A stretch of DNA of 64,000 nucleotides, taken from the NCBI RefSeq assembly GCF_002776525.5, contig NC_045446.1:66712627-66776626 (forward strand), in the 5' to 3' direction. Of this stretch, positions 1 to 11,169 are shown piece by piece (the stretch's first letter is position 1; every line of letters begins with the position of its first letter). Origin of the DNA: Piliocolobus tephrosceles (taxonomy: Eukaryota > Chordata > Mammalia > Primates > Cercopithecidae). Below the pieces are notes generated by a model. It did not search any database and was not told the origin of the DNA. It saw nothing but the letters and a program-made list of their open reading frames with translations. The translations under genes and the position numbers were made by a program.

Positions 1-899
1 CCCCTTTTATGTTGTCACGAATTATATCTTTATGCATGTGTAACCAATAACAGATTTATAATTTTTTATTCATTCATCTTTTAAATCATGTAAATAAGTA
101 TCTTTTAACTCTCCTCCAGGTTTTTCTGGGCTTTTAGTTTGTTTCGTTGGTTGATTATTTGGTTGAAGGCTGTAGTAGTCCATTTGTCTAGTGACTTTTT
201 CTACTTATTTTTTCATAGATTGTATTCCTTTTCATGTGTGATCACTGGTCATTGAAGTTGCTCTTTCTTAGCTTGTGTCTAACTAGTGTTTTGACAGATT
301 TCTTTGAATGACAGGACCTAAACAAAAACACCTCTCTCAGTCTTTGCAGGTTGCTTCTGTTCTCTGGCTCTCCTTCAACACTTACGCAGACTTCCACTGA
401 ACCTACGGACCAACCTGTAGTGAAAGTTTGTGGTCTTTGACGAAGCTTTCTAAATTCCTCCATATACAAGGGTGCTTTGGAGTCTCCTAATGTCCCAAAG
501 AAACACTCTCCTTGGCTTTTTCTTCTAGGCTTTTGGCAGTCTATTATATGTTGCAGCCAAAATCTAATCTTCTGCTTCAGGCATCTGCACTTTTTTTTTT
601 TTTTTTTCTTTTTTTTTTTTTTGTGAGTCTTGTAATGTTTATAGAGTACTGTCTGCTACTTTTCTGGCCTGGGTACATTCTGCATTAAGCAGAGCAGACT
701 GTGTCTTGCATCAGTCCTTCGAATAGCCCTGAGACAGATTAGAGCAGACCTACACAGTAATTTGAGAATGGTGTCTCCTCTGCCTCTTCTAGAAAGAGGG
801 AACAGGATCCACGATAGAATGTGGGCTGCCATCTTTAAGACTGCTGCCAAGTCGGGACTAGGGCAAGGAGTAGTAATGCCACACAGCTTGCCTGTATCA
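1..899. other. No gene recognised; AT-rich sequence with a T tract
   Basis: I see no exon-like reading frame or confidently named repeat here. The stretch is AT-rich and contains an interrupted poly-T run at about 591-622. It may be part of an old diverged repeat, but I cannot name it. Confidence 0.4.
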
Positions 900-900
900 T

Positions 901-1125
901 ATTTTTTTATTGTGGTAAAATATATATAACATAAAATTTGCCATTTTAGTTATTTTTATCAATAAGTGTACAGTTCAGTGACATGAAGCACATTCATGTT
1001 GTGGTGCAACCATCACCACTATCCATCTCTGGAACTTTTTAATCAACCCAAACTTCTTTAAACAATAACTCCTCATTCCTGCCTGCCCCAGTCCCTGGTA
1101 ATCACCCTACAGTCAGGAGTTGCCC
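901..1125 (-). mobile_element. Ancient L1 (L1M) 3'-UTR fragment
   Basis: The text around TGTGGTAAAATATATATAAC followed by CAGTTCAGTGACATGAAG and CATTCATGTTGTGGTGCAAC matches the antisense of a common old L1 3' untranslated region as I remember it. A second copy of the same segment lies at 32710-32880. There is no coding capacity. The L1M subfamily cannot be told by eye. Confidence 0.6.
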
Positions 1126-1299
1126 TCTTCTTGATTCAGTGTTCAGTTGTTGCTGTAAACCTTTGGCTGTTTTCTGGAGTTCTAACAAAGTTGGTTCTAA
1201 CAGTTTCTGCTTGTTTTTTGATATTTCTGTGAAGCTGCCTACCCTGCCATTTTGCTGACATTACTATTAATGCCAAGGTTTTTGTTCTGAGCACCTTGG

Positions 1300-2030
1300 A
1301 AGAAGAGAATGACTATTAACTTAGATGAGAAAGACTGTGGGAAGATCTAATTTGGAGAGTAGAATATCAAGGTCTCAGTTTTAGATATTCTACTCTAAAT
1401 ATATCTATTTAATAGATATATTAAATTCAAGATGCTACTGGATATCAAGAAGAGAAGTCAAGTAGACAGAAAAGAGGTCTCAGGACTGAGCCTTGGGGTG
1501 ATAAGGACATGGGGGTCAGGAAGATGAGGCAGAACCAGAAAAGACTGAGCAGGAGTAGCCAGAGGATGGAATGTAAAGTTGGAGATTGTGGTGTCTCGGA
1601 AATATGTAAAGAAAGTGTTTCTGCTGCTAGTCGAGTAACATGAGGATTCATGGAGCTTGCCATGTGGAAGTCATTGGCAATCTTGGGAAAAGCAGTTTTG
1701 GTAGAGTTGGAGGAGAATGGGAGGAGAGAATTGGAGACCAAGAATACAAATAATTTCATGAGTCACTGTACAGAGGAGCAGAGAAATGGAGCAGTTGCTG
1801 GAAAGGCAAGTGGGATCAAGAATTGTTTGTTTAATGTAAGAAACTGGGATTACTGATGGGATTGACCCAATGGAGAGGAGAAAGTTTGTGATGCAGGAGC
1901 AGAGAGAATTGCTGGTGCACTGTCCTTGAATAATGGGAAGGGACAGAATCTAGTAGAGGTGCTGGGTTCATCTATTAGAAGAGGAAGAAGCAGGTAGGTA
2001 TACATTTGCTTCAATTTTCTGATGACTCTC
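1300..2030. repeat. Degenerate copy of a widespread mammalian repeat, family not named
   Basis: Phrases such as AGGACTGAGCCTTGGGGTG, GGTGTCTCGGAAATATGTAA and GAGAGAATTGCTGGTGCA recall a medium-reiterated mammalian repeat that I recognise but cannot name. Short reading frames on both strands are fragmentary and do not look coding. Two perfect hairpins lie at its left end and are listed separately. Confidence 0.35.
1356..1422. repeat. Two adjacent perfect inverted repeats
   Basis: AGAGTAGAATATC at 1356-1368 pairs exactly with GATATTCTACTCT at 1384-1396 (13-bp stem, 15-nt loop). One base later, AATATATCTAT at 1398-1408 pairs exactly with ATAGATATATT at 1412-1422 (11-bp stem, 3-nt loop). They could be remnants of transposon ends or fold-back DNA; function is unknown. 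Confidence 0.8.
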
Positions 2031-2569
2031 AAATACACATCTGCAATTGCTCTCTTCTTTGAGCCAAAACTTACTTCCTTGGGACATCCCTGACTGGATT
2101 TTCTGAAAGTGTGTCAGCCTCAAGTTGTCCCAAACCAAGATCAACCCCTTTCCTTTCAACTTACTCTCTCTGCTTGTTACTCCTGGTCCATGGCAGCCCA
2201 TTCATGCTGAGAAGAGGAAGGGTCAGTTTTTTCAGTGAGGTGGAAGCTTCAAGAAAAAGGCAATTCCAGAGCTGAGGCTGGAAGATGGGTAATCACGTGG
2301 GAAAAGGTAGGGAAGAATGAGACAGGCAAAGCATCAACGGTGGGGAGGGACACTGAGCTTGGGTTGGGGGATGACTCGGGGGTGGTGAGCTCAGAGCAGT
2401 CACCTAGAGGCTGTTACACTCCCAGATGCCAACAAAGCATTGTCAGGGGTTGTGGAGTTTCCCATAGGTTGTTATGTAATCCAAAAGGCTACTTGTCTTG
2501 AAGTTTTCTTCCATAGCATTAGATTGTTGTTCTGCCAGAAGAACCCTGCAAGCTGCTTCCACCTTCGGA

Positions 2570-2840
2570 CCTTGTGCTGGCTTTTCCCTCTTCATGCAGT
2601 TCCCTTCCCTCTGACTTTTGACCAAATCCCCCTCTCACCCATCATCTTCGTGCTCACCTCTTGGGACACTTCTCCAGAGTCTTTCTCCTTTAGCCTCCTC
2701 ACCTCTCTCTCATTTATGGCTTTTCTCATTTGTTATCCCAATTTTTGCTCTGTGAGGGTTTTCCTCTGAGGGTTGAATTCATCTCATGTCCTTAGAACAG
2801 GGCCTGGCGTGGAAAAGGCAACAAGTTTGTTGATTGACTA
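2570..2840 (+). mobile_element. L2 LINE 3'-end remnant
   Basis: The order of phrases, from GCTTTTCCCTCTTCATGCAG through CTCACCTCTTGGGACACTTC to CCTTAGAACAGGGCCTGGC and TTTGTTGATTGAC, follows the 3' end of L2 in the sense direction but is strongly diverged. It is followed by an A run at 2844-2861. The short frame here is an L2 remnant rather than a host gene. Confidence 0.5.
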
Positions 2841-2861
2841 TGAAAAAAAAAAAAAAAAAAC

Positions 2862-3464
2862 CAAACTATCTCGGTCTTAGGTCTCTGGCCGCAGGTGCAC
2901 AAATGCTTACTAACAAGTAAAGCCCAGAAATAACCTCCTTTTGGGCTGTTTTTAGATGAGGATGTTATTGTTGTGAGGCACGTGTGTGTCATCCATTCTG
3001 GACTCAGGAGACAGTGCCCATCTTGGCTGTCATTTGTTCTGTCACTTCAAAGTGCAGGAAAACCATGGGTGGTGATTTTAGAATCTTATTCAGAACCCTC
3101 AGGGAATGAGTCATTGTGCACTGACGACTTTTCCGGATTGCTGCAGTTCAAATAAATTAAGCAACAGGACATTATTGTTGTTGTTATTGTTGTTGTTAAT
3201 TTTAACTATTTTTGAAGGTAAATTTCAGAAATGTATTATCATGCTTTCCTCAGTATGATTCTACCATCTCTTGTTTCTTCAGAATCATGATGATGAGCAT
3301 AGTTATAATAATTTTTCAGCTCAGCAATGAGAATACAGAGCTTTGCTGGCCTCTCTCTGGAGCGGATCTGGACCACAGCCCTAACTATATGGTGGAAGGA
3401 GCTGAGCTGCCCCAGAAATCAGAAGGATAAGTCAGAGAAAGAGGCAGGCCCAGACCCCAAGCAC
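2862..3464. other. No gene recognised
   Basis: Mostly unique sequence. A short imperfect GTT-type microsatellite lies at 3174-3197. Small reading frames occur on both strands with no recognisable domain, and I see no splice-flanked exon I can support. Confidence 0.4.
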
Positions 3465-3635
3465 AGGGCCAGTGAGTCCCAGGCTTCAAGTGCACCAGAG
3501 TCCCCTGGGGATCTTGTTAAAATACAGGTTCCGATCCAGTAGACTCAGATTCCTCTGCGGGCTGGGATCTGAGTTCTGCATTTTTAACAAGATCCTGGGC
3601 GATGCTGGTGCAGCCAGACCACAGACCACCTTTTC
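3465..3635 (+). mobile_element. MER5A-like hAT-Charlie non-autonomous DNA transposon
   Basis: The succession CCCCTGGGGATCTTGTTAAA, AGACTCAGATTCCTCTG, TCTGCATTTTTAACAAGATC and CTGGGCGATGCTGGTGC matches the internal order of MER5A, with substitutions and a short disruption in the middle. It encodes nothing; autonomous hAT-Charlie elements supplied the transposase. A better preserved relative lies at 21434-21589. Confidence 0.65.
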
Positions 3636-4950
3636 CATATCAAATCTTTCTGTATCAAGTTGACCTCCCAGAGGTTTTCTTGTGATCTTGAGTGGATTTT
3701 GCTGGGAAGCTTATCTTTCTCTGGGGCTTCTTACACACATACCAGGTGGACTCTGGTGGTAATAATTCTTCTAAAGTTTATAAAATGATCACCTATTTCT
3801 CTTCATTCTCCCAATTGTCCTAGGAGGTAAGTTAGCACCCTTTTACCAACTGAGACACCAATTCCTGACATCACATGGTTCCCAGGAGATGGAGGCAGAG
3901 CTCATGGCTCCGTGTCTAGTGCGCTTCTCACCCCTTTCTGCTGCCTCCCCTCCTATCTGTGCTCTGTGCCCTATATAGCCTTGTGGACTCTCAGTGCTGA
4001 AGGGAAAAGAATTGTATGTGTGCACAGATGTGCGTGCCTGTGTTAAAAGGAAAGGCTGATTAGCAACAGCTGTAGCACATGGGGCCCATGTAGTCTCACT
4101 TGGGATACCCTTTTGCAGAGACTGACATTTCCTCTCTGCTCCATCTCCCAGTACCAGTGAAGCCCTAGCATCATACTGTATGGGTGAAATACTGTGTCAC
4201 CAGCAGCAGCGGTCCCTGCAGCACGTGCTGAGATGCTGTTTCTGCCCCACCGTCACCCCTTCTCATTTGGTGGCAGGCTGGTTGGGCTTGATCTGCCAGC
4301 ATCTGCTTTCTCTGGCCACTGGGGCTACTTTGTCCTGTACAAGGCATTGAAGTGCTGGGAAATTAATGCCCCTCAGTCAACCAAGGGCTAATGGAAACTG
4401 ATGTAAAATAATCAAGCTCTTCTAAGTAAGGATAACTCTGTGGCATTTTCCCCCACATCAAGCCTCAGTTACTGTGGTGACTTGCTTGATAATGTCTCAC
4501 TTCCCCACTCCCTTAATAGTAGTTCCTGGGATCCCTTCCTAAAGGAATGACTTGCACTCAACTCCTTGTCTTGGGGTCTGCTGGAGGAACCCAAATTAAG
4601 GCACTTCTCCCAACCACTCTTTCTACTGACTTACATCTAAACCCATATACCTGATTTTCCTCTCATCACAGTGGAGAAGTATTCCAGTTCCTGGTGAGGT
4701 CAGACCCTCCATGAGGGGCCTGGATCGCATCCTTACAGCCTTCTCAAGGTTTCCCTCTTGATATTATTTCCCTTCTCTGTGGCATCATCTTTCCTTCTCC
4801 CTCTCGCTTCCTCTTGTCTCACTTTTCTCCTCCTTTGTCTCCCTCTCTCCTAGAATATGTCAAACAGGCCCCGAGATGACCCCTCAGGCCATGGTCTTCT
4901 GATTCTAGCCAATATGGAGCAATAGTGACTGGATTTTCTCATGTGCCTGA
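3636..4950. other. No gene recognised
   Basis: No repeat I can name with confidence and no convincing exon. Reading frames of about 60 codons on both strands (for example around 3843-4025 and 4194-4391) have no recognisable domain. Confidence 0.4.
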
Positions 4951-4963
4951 AACAGCCATAGCA

Positions 4964-4965
4964 AT

Positions 4966-4996
<31 letters not shown>
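4964..4996 (+). repeat. (AAC)n microsatellite
   Basis: A run of about ten AAC units. Such runs commonly grow from A-rich tails of retroelements, but no Alu or L1 body directly precedes this one. Confidence 0.9.
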
Positions 4997-5039
4997 CTAT
5001 ATGACACTGTGGTTGTCAAGACACTGGGCCTCCAGCAAC

Positions 5040-5800
5040 AGCAGCCAGAAGATGGGAAAGAAACAGGGTGAAGAAGTCTATGATTGTCCTAGCACAAGAG
5101 GGAGTTTCTAGGCCATAGCATAGGGAAGAGAACCCAGGTAGAGCCTGGTGGGCTCCATGAATTGAGAAAACTGGACTAAGAGTCCAGAGAGACCAAGGTA
5201 GTTAGAATGTCCAGGGCAAAGTAGTAAAGGAGAGAGCTGCACAGAGAGAGAACTCCTAAGATTTACAGTGATCCATACATGCTTGTGAAGAAATATCCAA
5301 AGGTAAGGGAAGCACCACCGGAACTAGAGGAAATCATAGCTAGCACTCACACAGGGCCGGAATAGTGCCTGTTCCCACCGGTCAGTCTGGAAAACCTCAT
5401 GCTTCACAAGACATTGAGTACAGTACTCAGGAGGGTTTGCCTCAGTAGTGGGTAATAGTAAGCCCTAGAGTAACTGCTGCTCTAGTCCTTCCTAACAAAT
5501 CTTAAAAGAAATACCAAAATGATCAAACTGTTTCCAAGTAACTTAACTGCATCTCAGAACAAAGTTCAAGAATATAGGAATACAAAAATGTCCAACACTC
5601 AGCAAGGTAATATTCACAATTACTATCATCAAATAAAAAATTTACAGGCTTGCAAATCAATCAAAACTGGACCCGGATTGACACAGATGTAAAAACTAGC
5701 AGACAAGAACACTAACACATTTGTTATAGCTACATTATATGTGTTCAAAAGTTAAGTGGAGACATGGAAGATATTAAAGACTCAGATCAAATTTCTGGAG
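5040..5800 (+). mobile_element. Ancient L1 5'-region / ORF1-start remnant
   Basis: The tail of this stretch (AATCAATCAAAACTGGACCC, GACACAGATGTAAAAACTAG, GTTAAGTGGAGACATGGAAG) follows the sense strand of an old L1 just upstream of and into ORF1. The match stops at about 5800, where Tigger1 sequence begins, so the transposon probably inserted here. There is no open ORF1. Confidence 0.55.
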
Positions 5801-7375
5801 ATGAAATCTCTAGACTTCATTTACTGAAGTGGACTTCTTCCACTGAAGTCTTGAACTCCTCAAAGTCATCCATGAAGACTGGAACCCACTCCTTCCAAAC
5901 TTGTGTTAATGTTGAATTTTGACCTCCTCCCGTGGATCATGAATGTTCTAAATGGCATCTAGAATAGTGATCCTTTCAGGAAGGTTTTTAACTGACTTTG
6001 CCCAGATCCATCAGAGGATTCACTATCTGTGGTAGCTAATATACCCTTACAAAATGTATTTCTTAAATAATAAGACTTGAAAGTTGAAATTACTCCTTGC
6101 TTTATGGACTGTAGAATGGATGTTGCGTTAGCAGGCACGAAAACAATCTTGTACATGGTCATCAGAGCTCTTGGGTGACTAGGTGCGTTGTCGATGAACG
6201 GTAATATTTTGAAAGGAATCTCTTTTTTCTCAGCAGTAGGTCTCAATAGTGGCTTAAAACATTCAGTGAGCCATGCTGTAAACAGATGTGCTGTCATCCA
6301 GACTTTGTTATTCCATCGATAGAGCACAGGTAGAGTAGATTTAGCATCATTATTAATAGCCTTAGAGTTTTCAGAATTGCAAATGGGCATTGGCTTCAAC
6401 TTAAAATCAGCAACTGCATTAGTCCCTAACAAGAGAGTCAGCCCATCCTTTGAAGCTTTGAAGCCACATACTGACTTCTCTTTCCTAGCTATGAAAGTCC
6501 TAAATTACATCCTCTTCTGACAGAAGGCTGTTTTGTCTACACTGAAAATCTGGTGTTTAGCCACCTTCAACAACGATCTTAGCCAGATATACTGGATAAC
6601 TTGCTGCAGCTTCTCCAACAGCACTTGCTCCTTCACCTTGTACTTTTATGTCCCATAGATGGCTTCATTCCTTAAACCTCATGAACCAGCCTCTGCTAGC
6701 TTCAAACTTTTCTTCTGTAGCTTCCTTACCTCTCTCAACCTTCACTGAATTGAAGAGAGTTAGGCCTTGATCTGGATTAGGTTTTGGATGAAGGAATGTT
6801 GTGGCTGGTTTGATCTTTTATCCAGACTGCTGAAACTTTCTCCACATTAGCAATGAGGTTGTTTTGCTTTCTTATTATTTGTGTGTTCACTGGAGTAGCA
6901 TGTTTAATTTCCTTCCAGAACTTTTCCTTTGCAGTCACTACTTGGCTAACTGGTGCAAGAGGCCTAGCTTTCAGCCTGTATCAGCTTTCAGCATGCCTTC
7001 CTCACTAAGCTTAATCATTTATAGCTTTTGACTTAAATTGAAAGATGTGCAACTCCTCCTTTCACTTGAACACTTAGAGGTCACTGAAGTTATTAATTGG
7101 CCTAACTTCAATATTATTGTGTCTCTGGGAACAGAGAGGCTGGAGGAGAAGGAGAGAGATGGGAAAATGGCCAGTTGGTGGAGCAGACAGAACACATACA
7201 TTTACTGATTAAGTTAGCTGTCCTATGGGTGTGCCCTGTGGCAGTCTAAAACAATTACAGTGGCTGTATCAAAGATCACTGTTCACAGATTAACATACCA
7301 CATATAATAATAATGAAAAAGAATGAAACATTGAGAGAGTTATTAAAATGTGACAGAGACATAATGTGAGCACGC
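5801..7375 (-). mobile_element. Tigger1 DNA transposon remnant (pogo/Tc1-mariner type)
   Basis: Read on the minus strand, this matches Tigger1 from its upstream non-coding region (near 7375) through much of the transposase gene (down to about 5800). Landmarks include TTGGTGGAGCAGACAGAAC near 7176 and the transposase stretch at 5959-6432. Neither terminal inverted repeat is visible. The right side is cut off by an L1 starting at about 7376 and I do not see Tigger1 resume after that L1, so part was probably lost at or after L1 insertion. The left side abuts old L1 sequence. Confidence 0.85.
5959..6432 (-). pseudogene. Tigger1 transposase fragment (DDE/D catalytic region)
   Basis: A 157-codon open stretch encodes part of a Tigger-type transposase, the enzyme that cuts and pastes the element and is related to the human TIGD proteins. 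Visible motifs are WNNKVWMTAHLFTAW, then IDNAPSHPRAL, which carries the second catalytic Asp, then SIKQGVISTFKSYYLR. In the family the last motif reads with Asp before QGV; here that residue is Lys, so the third catalytic acid is missing. The frame is open only over this piece, and sequence on both sides is frameshifted or stopped. It is a fossil, not a gene. Confidence 0.85.
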
Positions 7376-9692
7376 GCCAGGGCAATCAGGCAAGAGAAAG
7401 AAATAAAGGATATTCAATTAGGAAAAGAGGAAGTCGGATTGTTCCTATTTGCAGATGACATGATTGTATATTTAGAAAACCCCATCGTCTCAGCCCAAAA
7501 TCTCCTTAAGCTGATAAGCAACTTCAGCAAAGTCTCAGGATACAAAATCAATGTGCAAAAATCACAAGCATTCCTATACACCAATAACAGAGAGCCAAAT
7601 CATGATTGAGCTCCCATTCACAATTGCTAGAAAGAGTATAAAATACCTAGGAATCCAACTTACAAGGGATAAGGGATGTGAAGGACCTTTTCAAGGAGAA
7701 CTACAAACCACTGTTCAATGAAATAAAAGAGGACACAAACAAATGGAAGAACATTCCCTGCTCATGGATAGGAAGAATCAATATCGTGAAAATGGCCATA
7801 GTGCCCAAGGTAATTTATAGATTCAATGCCATCCACATCAAGCTACCAATGACTTTCTTCACAGAATTGGAAAAAAGTAAAGTTCATATGGAACCAAAAA
7901 AAGAACCTGCATTGCCAAGACCATCCTAAGGAAAAAGAACAAAGCTGGAGGCATCATGCTACCTGACTTCAAACTATACTACAAGGCTACAGTAACCAAA
8001 ACAGCATGGTACTGGTACCAAAACAGAGATATAGACCAATGGAACAGAACAGAGGCTTCAGAAATAACACCACACATCTACAACCATCTAATCTGACAAA
8101 CCTGACAAAAACAAGAAACAGGGAAAGGATTCCCTATTTAATAAATGGTGCTAGGAAAACTGGCTAGCCATATGTAGAAAGCTGAGAATGGATCCCTTCC
8201 TTACGCCTTATACAAAAATTAATTCAAGATGGATTAAAGACTTAAATGTTAGACCTAAAACCTTAAAAACCCTAGAAGAAAACCTAGGCAATACCACTCA
8301 GGACATAGGCATGGGCAAGGACTTCATGACTAAAATGCCAAAAGCAGTGGCAACAAAAGCCAAAATAGACAAATGGGATCTAATTACACTAAAGAGCTTC
8401 TGCACAGCAAAAGAAACTACCATCAGAGTGAACAGGCAACCTACAGAATGGGAGAAAAATTTTGCAATCTACCCATCTAACAAAGAGCTAATATCCAAAA
8501 TCTACAAAGAACTTAAACAAATTTACAAGAAAAAAACCAACCCCATCAAAAAGTAGTCAAAGGATATGAACATATACTTTTCAAAAGAAGATATTTATGC
8601 AGCCAATAGACACATGAAAAAATGCTCATCATCACTGGTCATCAGAGAAATGCAAATTGAAACTACAATGAGATACCATCTCACACCCGTTAGAATGGTG
8701 ATCATTAAAAAGTCAGGACACAACAGGTGCTGGAGAGGATGTGGAGAAATAGGAACACTTTTTTTTTTTTTTTTTTTTTTGAGACAGAGTCTCGCTCTGT
8801 CACCTAGGCTGGAGTGCTGTGGCCGGATCTCAGCTCACTGCAAGCTCCGCCTCCCGGGTTCACGCCATTCTCCTGCCTCAGCCTCCCGGGTAGCTGGGAC
8901 TACAGGCGCCGCCACCTCGCCCGGCTAGTTTTTTGTAGTTTTTAGTAGAGACGGGGTTTCAACGTGTTAGCCAGGGTGGTCTCGATCTCCTGACCTTGTG
9001 ATCCGCCCGTCTCGGCCTCCCAAAGTGCTGGGATTACGGGCTTGAGCCACCGCGCCCGGCCGAGGAACACTTTTACATTGTTGGTGGGAGTGTCAACTAG
9101 TTCAACCATTGTGGAAGACAGTGTGGTGATTCCTCAAGGATCTAGAACTAGAAATACCATTTGACCCAGAGATTCCATTACTGGGTATATACCCAAAGGA
9201 TTATAAATCATGCTACTGTAAAGACACATGCACACATATGTTTACTGTGGCACTATTCACAATAGCAAACCCTTGGAAACAACCCAAATGTCCATCAATG
9301 ATAGATTGGATTAAGAAAATGTGGCACATATACACCATGGAATACTATGCAGCCATTAAAAAGCATGAGTTCATGTCCTTTGTAGTGACATGGATGAAGC
9401 TGGAAACCATCATTCTGAGCAAACTATCACAAGGACAGAAAACCAAACACTGCATGTTCTCACTCATAGGTGAGAATTGAACAATGAGAACACTTGGACA
9501 CAGGGTAGGGGGACATCACACAGTGGGGCCTGTCAGGGGGTAGGGGGATGGGGGAGGGATAGCATTAGAAGAAATATCTCATGTAAATGACGAGTTAATG
9601 GGTGCAGCAAACTAACACGGCGCATGTAGACATATGTAACAAACCTGCACGTTGTGCACATGCACCCTAGAACTTAAAGTATACTAAAAAAA
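7376..9692 (+). mobile_element. 5'-truncated primate L1 (L1PA-type), ORF2 3' half and 3' UTR
   Basis: Sense L1 sequence starts inside ORF2 at GCCAGGGCAATCAGG and runs to the 3' UTR end CCTAGAACTTAAAGTATA and an A-rich tail near 9685-9710. The reverse transcriptase motif FADDMIVYLENP is readable near 7450, but several frameshifts break ORF2 (open pieces at 7678-7929, 8188-8556, 9238-9480). The preserved 3' UTR suggests a primate-age L1PA subfamily. It cuts into Tigger1 on the left. I could not establish a convincing target duplication. An AluY lies inside at 8761-9061. Confidence 0.9.
8761..9061 (-). mobile_element. AluY, Old World monkey-like spelling
   Basis: Full-length Alu in reverse orientation: T run, GAGACAGAGTCTCGCTC, then the end CACCGCGCCCGGCC. 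It is flanked by a target duplication AGGAACACTTTT, whose right copy is 9063-9074 and whose left copy begins at 8751 and merges with the T run. CACCTCGCCCGGCTAG and GGCTTGAGCCACCGCG are features I associate with cercopithecine AluY lineages. Little diverged, so probably one of the youngest insertions here. Confidence 0.9.
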
Positions 9693-9710
9693 AAAAAAAG
9701 AAAAAGAAAA

Positions 9711-10140
9711 TGTGTGTACCATCATTAACCATCTGAGAAATGCAATTCAAAGCTACAATGATACACAACATAAAGATGGCAATCCTCGTCGTCGTCGTCA
9801 TTATCATCAGGATGTAAACTTGCTGAAGACAGGGTTTCTTTTCTTTCCCTTGCTGTATCCACAGTTCATAGAACATTTCCTGGCACATGATTGTTGACTA
9901 AAACAGAGCCATCCAGGCCAGAGAGTATTACCAGAGGTATGCATTGAGGGTAGAAATAGTAGCAGCAGGGAGCTAGGGATGCAGGTAGCAAGAGTGAGTG
10001 AAAGTCATGCCTAAATGAAACCAACATTACCTCCAGCAGCAGTGGGACTGGTGGAGGGCAGGGCTGGCTGCTCTCTGAAGGTCAGCAGGCTAAATAAAAT
10101 GCTTAGAAAGAGGCTCGGTTGGTAGGAATGGATGCTTCTG
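9711..10140. other. No gene; old repeat traces and a CGT microsatellite
   Basis: The first 60 bases vaguely resemble old L1 ORF2-end sequence. Around 9815-9895 there is L2-like text (CTGTATCCACAGTTCATAGA). A short (CGT)4 run sits at 9787-9798. No exon seen. Confidence 0.4.
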
Positions 10141-10149
10141 CAATCTTAT

Positions 10150-10890
10150 TTAATAATTTTTTAAATTTAGAAATTAATATATACAGAAGAATGCATAAAA
10201 CATATATGTGCACTTTAAAGAATGATTATAAATCAAACATCCATGTAACCACCACCCAAGTTAAGAAATAGGACATTAGGCTGGGCACAGTGACTCACAT
10301 TTGTAATCCCAGCACTTTGGAAGGCCAAGACGGGCAGATCTCCTGAGGTCAGGAGTTTGAGACCAGCCTGGCCAATATGGTGAACCCCATCTCCACTAAA
10401 AATACAAAAATTAGCCAGGCATGGTGGGGCACGCCTGTAGTCTCAGCTGCTCAGGAGGCCGAGGCAGGACAACTGCTTGAACCCTAGAGGTGGAGGTTGC
10501 AGTGAGCACTCCCTGATCACATTCCTCCTGTCTTCTAAGACAAAACAACCCTCTTGATTTTTGTTATAATCATCCCTTGCTTCAAAAAATATTTTATCAT
10601 CTACTTCTGTACACCTAGATAATATCTTATTCAGTTTTTAAACTTTATATAAATGGAGATATAATGAATGCATTCTTCCATGATTTGCTTTTTTTCCTCT
10701 TAATATTATGTTCACAAGATACTTTTGTGTTGATGGATGCGGCTGTTTATCACTGCTGTTGTGTAGTATTCTGTTGAGCGGATACACCACAATTTATTTT
10801 CCAGTTTACTACTGTAGGTGGATGGTTTCTAGGTTTTTTTGGCTATTATGAAAATGATGCTAAAAATATTTTGTACATATGTAAGTTTCT
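10150..10890 (-). mobile_element. Ancient L1 3'-UTR, interrupted by an Alu
   Basis: Text such as CATCCATGTAACCACCACCC before the Alu, and CTTTATATAAATGGAGATAT then GCTGTTGTGTAGTATTCTG after it, follows an old L1 3' UTR read in antisense. The Alu at 10279-10507 splits it. No coding potential. Confidence 0.6.
10279..10507 (+). mobile_element. Alu, 3'-truncated
   Basis: Starts GGCTGGGCACAGTGACTCAC and runs in sense through the A-rich linker into the second arm, ending at GAGGTTGCAGTGAGC. The last 50 or so bases and the poly-A tail are missing. One of only three plus-strand Alus in the window. Confidence 0.9.
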
Positions 10891-10952
10891 TCAGGCTCAG
10901 CATTATATATATATATAGTACGATACATAGTATGTAATATATATAAGTTTCT

Positions 10953-10989
10953 TAATTTTGATGAAGTCAAACCAACTTCATCAAAATTA
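10953..10989. repeat. Perfect 15-bp inverted repeat (hairpin)
   Basis: TAATTTTGATGAAGT at 10953-10967 pairs exactly with ACTTCATCAAAATTA at 10975-10989 across a 7-nt loop. It lies next to AT-rich microsatellite-like sequence at 10900-11055. Function unknown. Confidence 0.85.
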
Positions 10990-11169
10990 GTTGACATATT
11001 TGTATGTATGTATTTATATATAAACTTGCATGAATATATGTGTGTGTATATATATGAATTGTTGAGTCATACAGCTTTACTAGATAATACCAAATAATTT
11101 TCTTAATTGATTAATTTACAGTCCCATTAGTACTGTGTGCTCCCCACCTTGGTTAACAATAGATAATTT

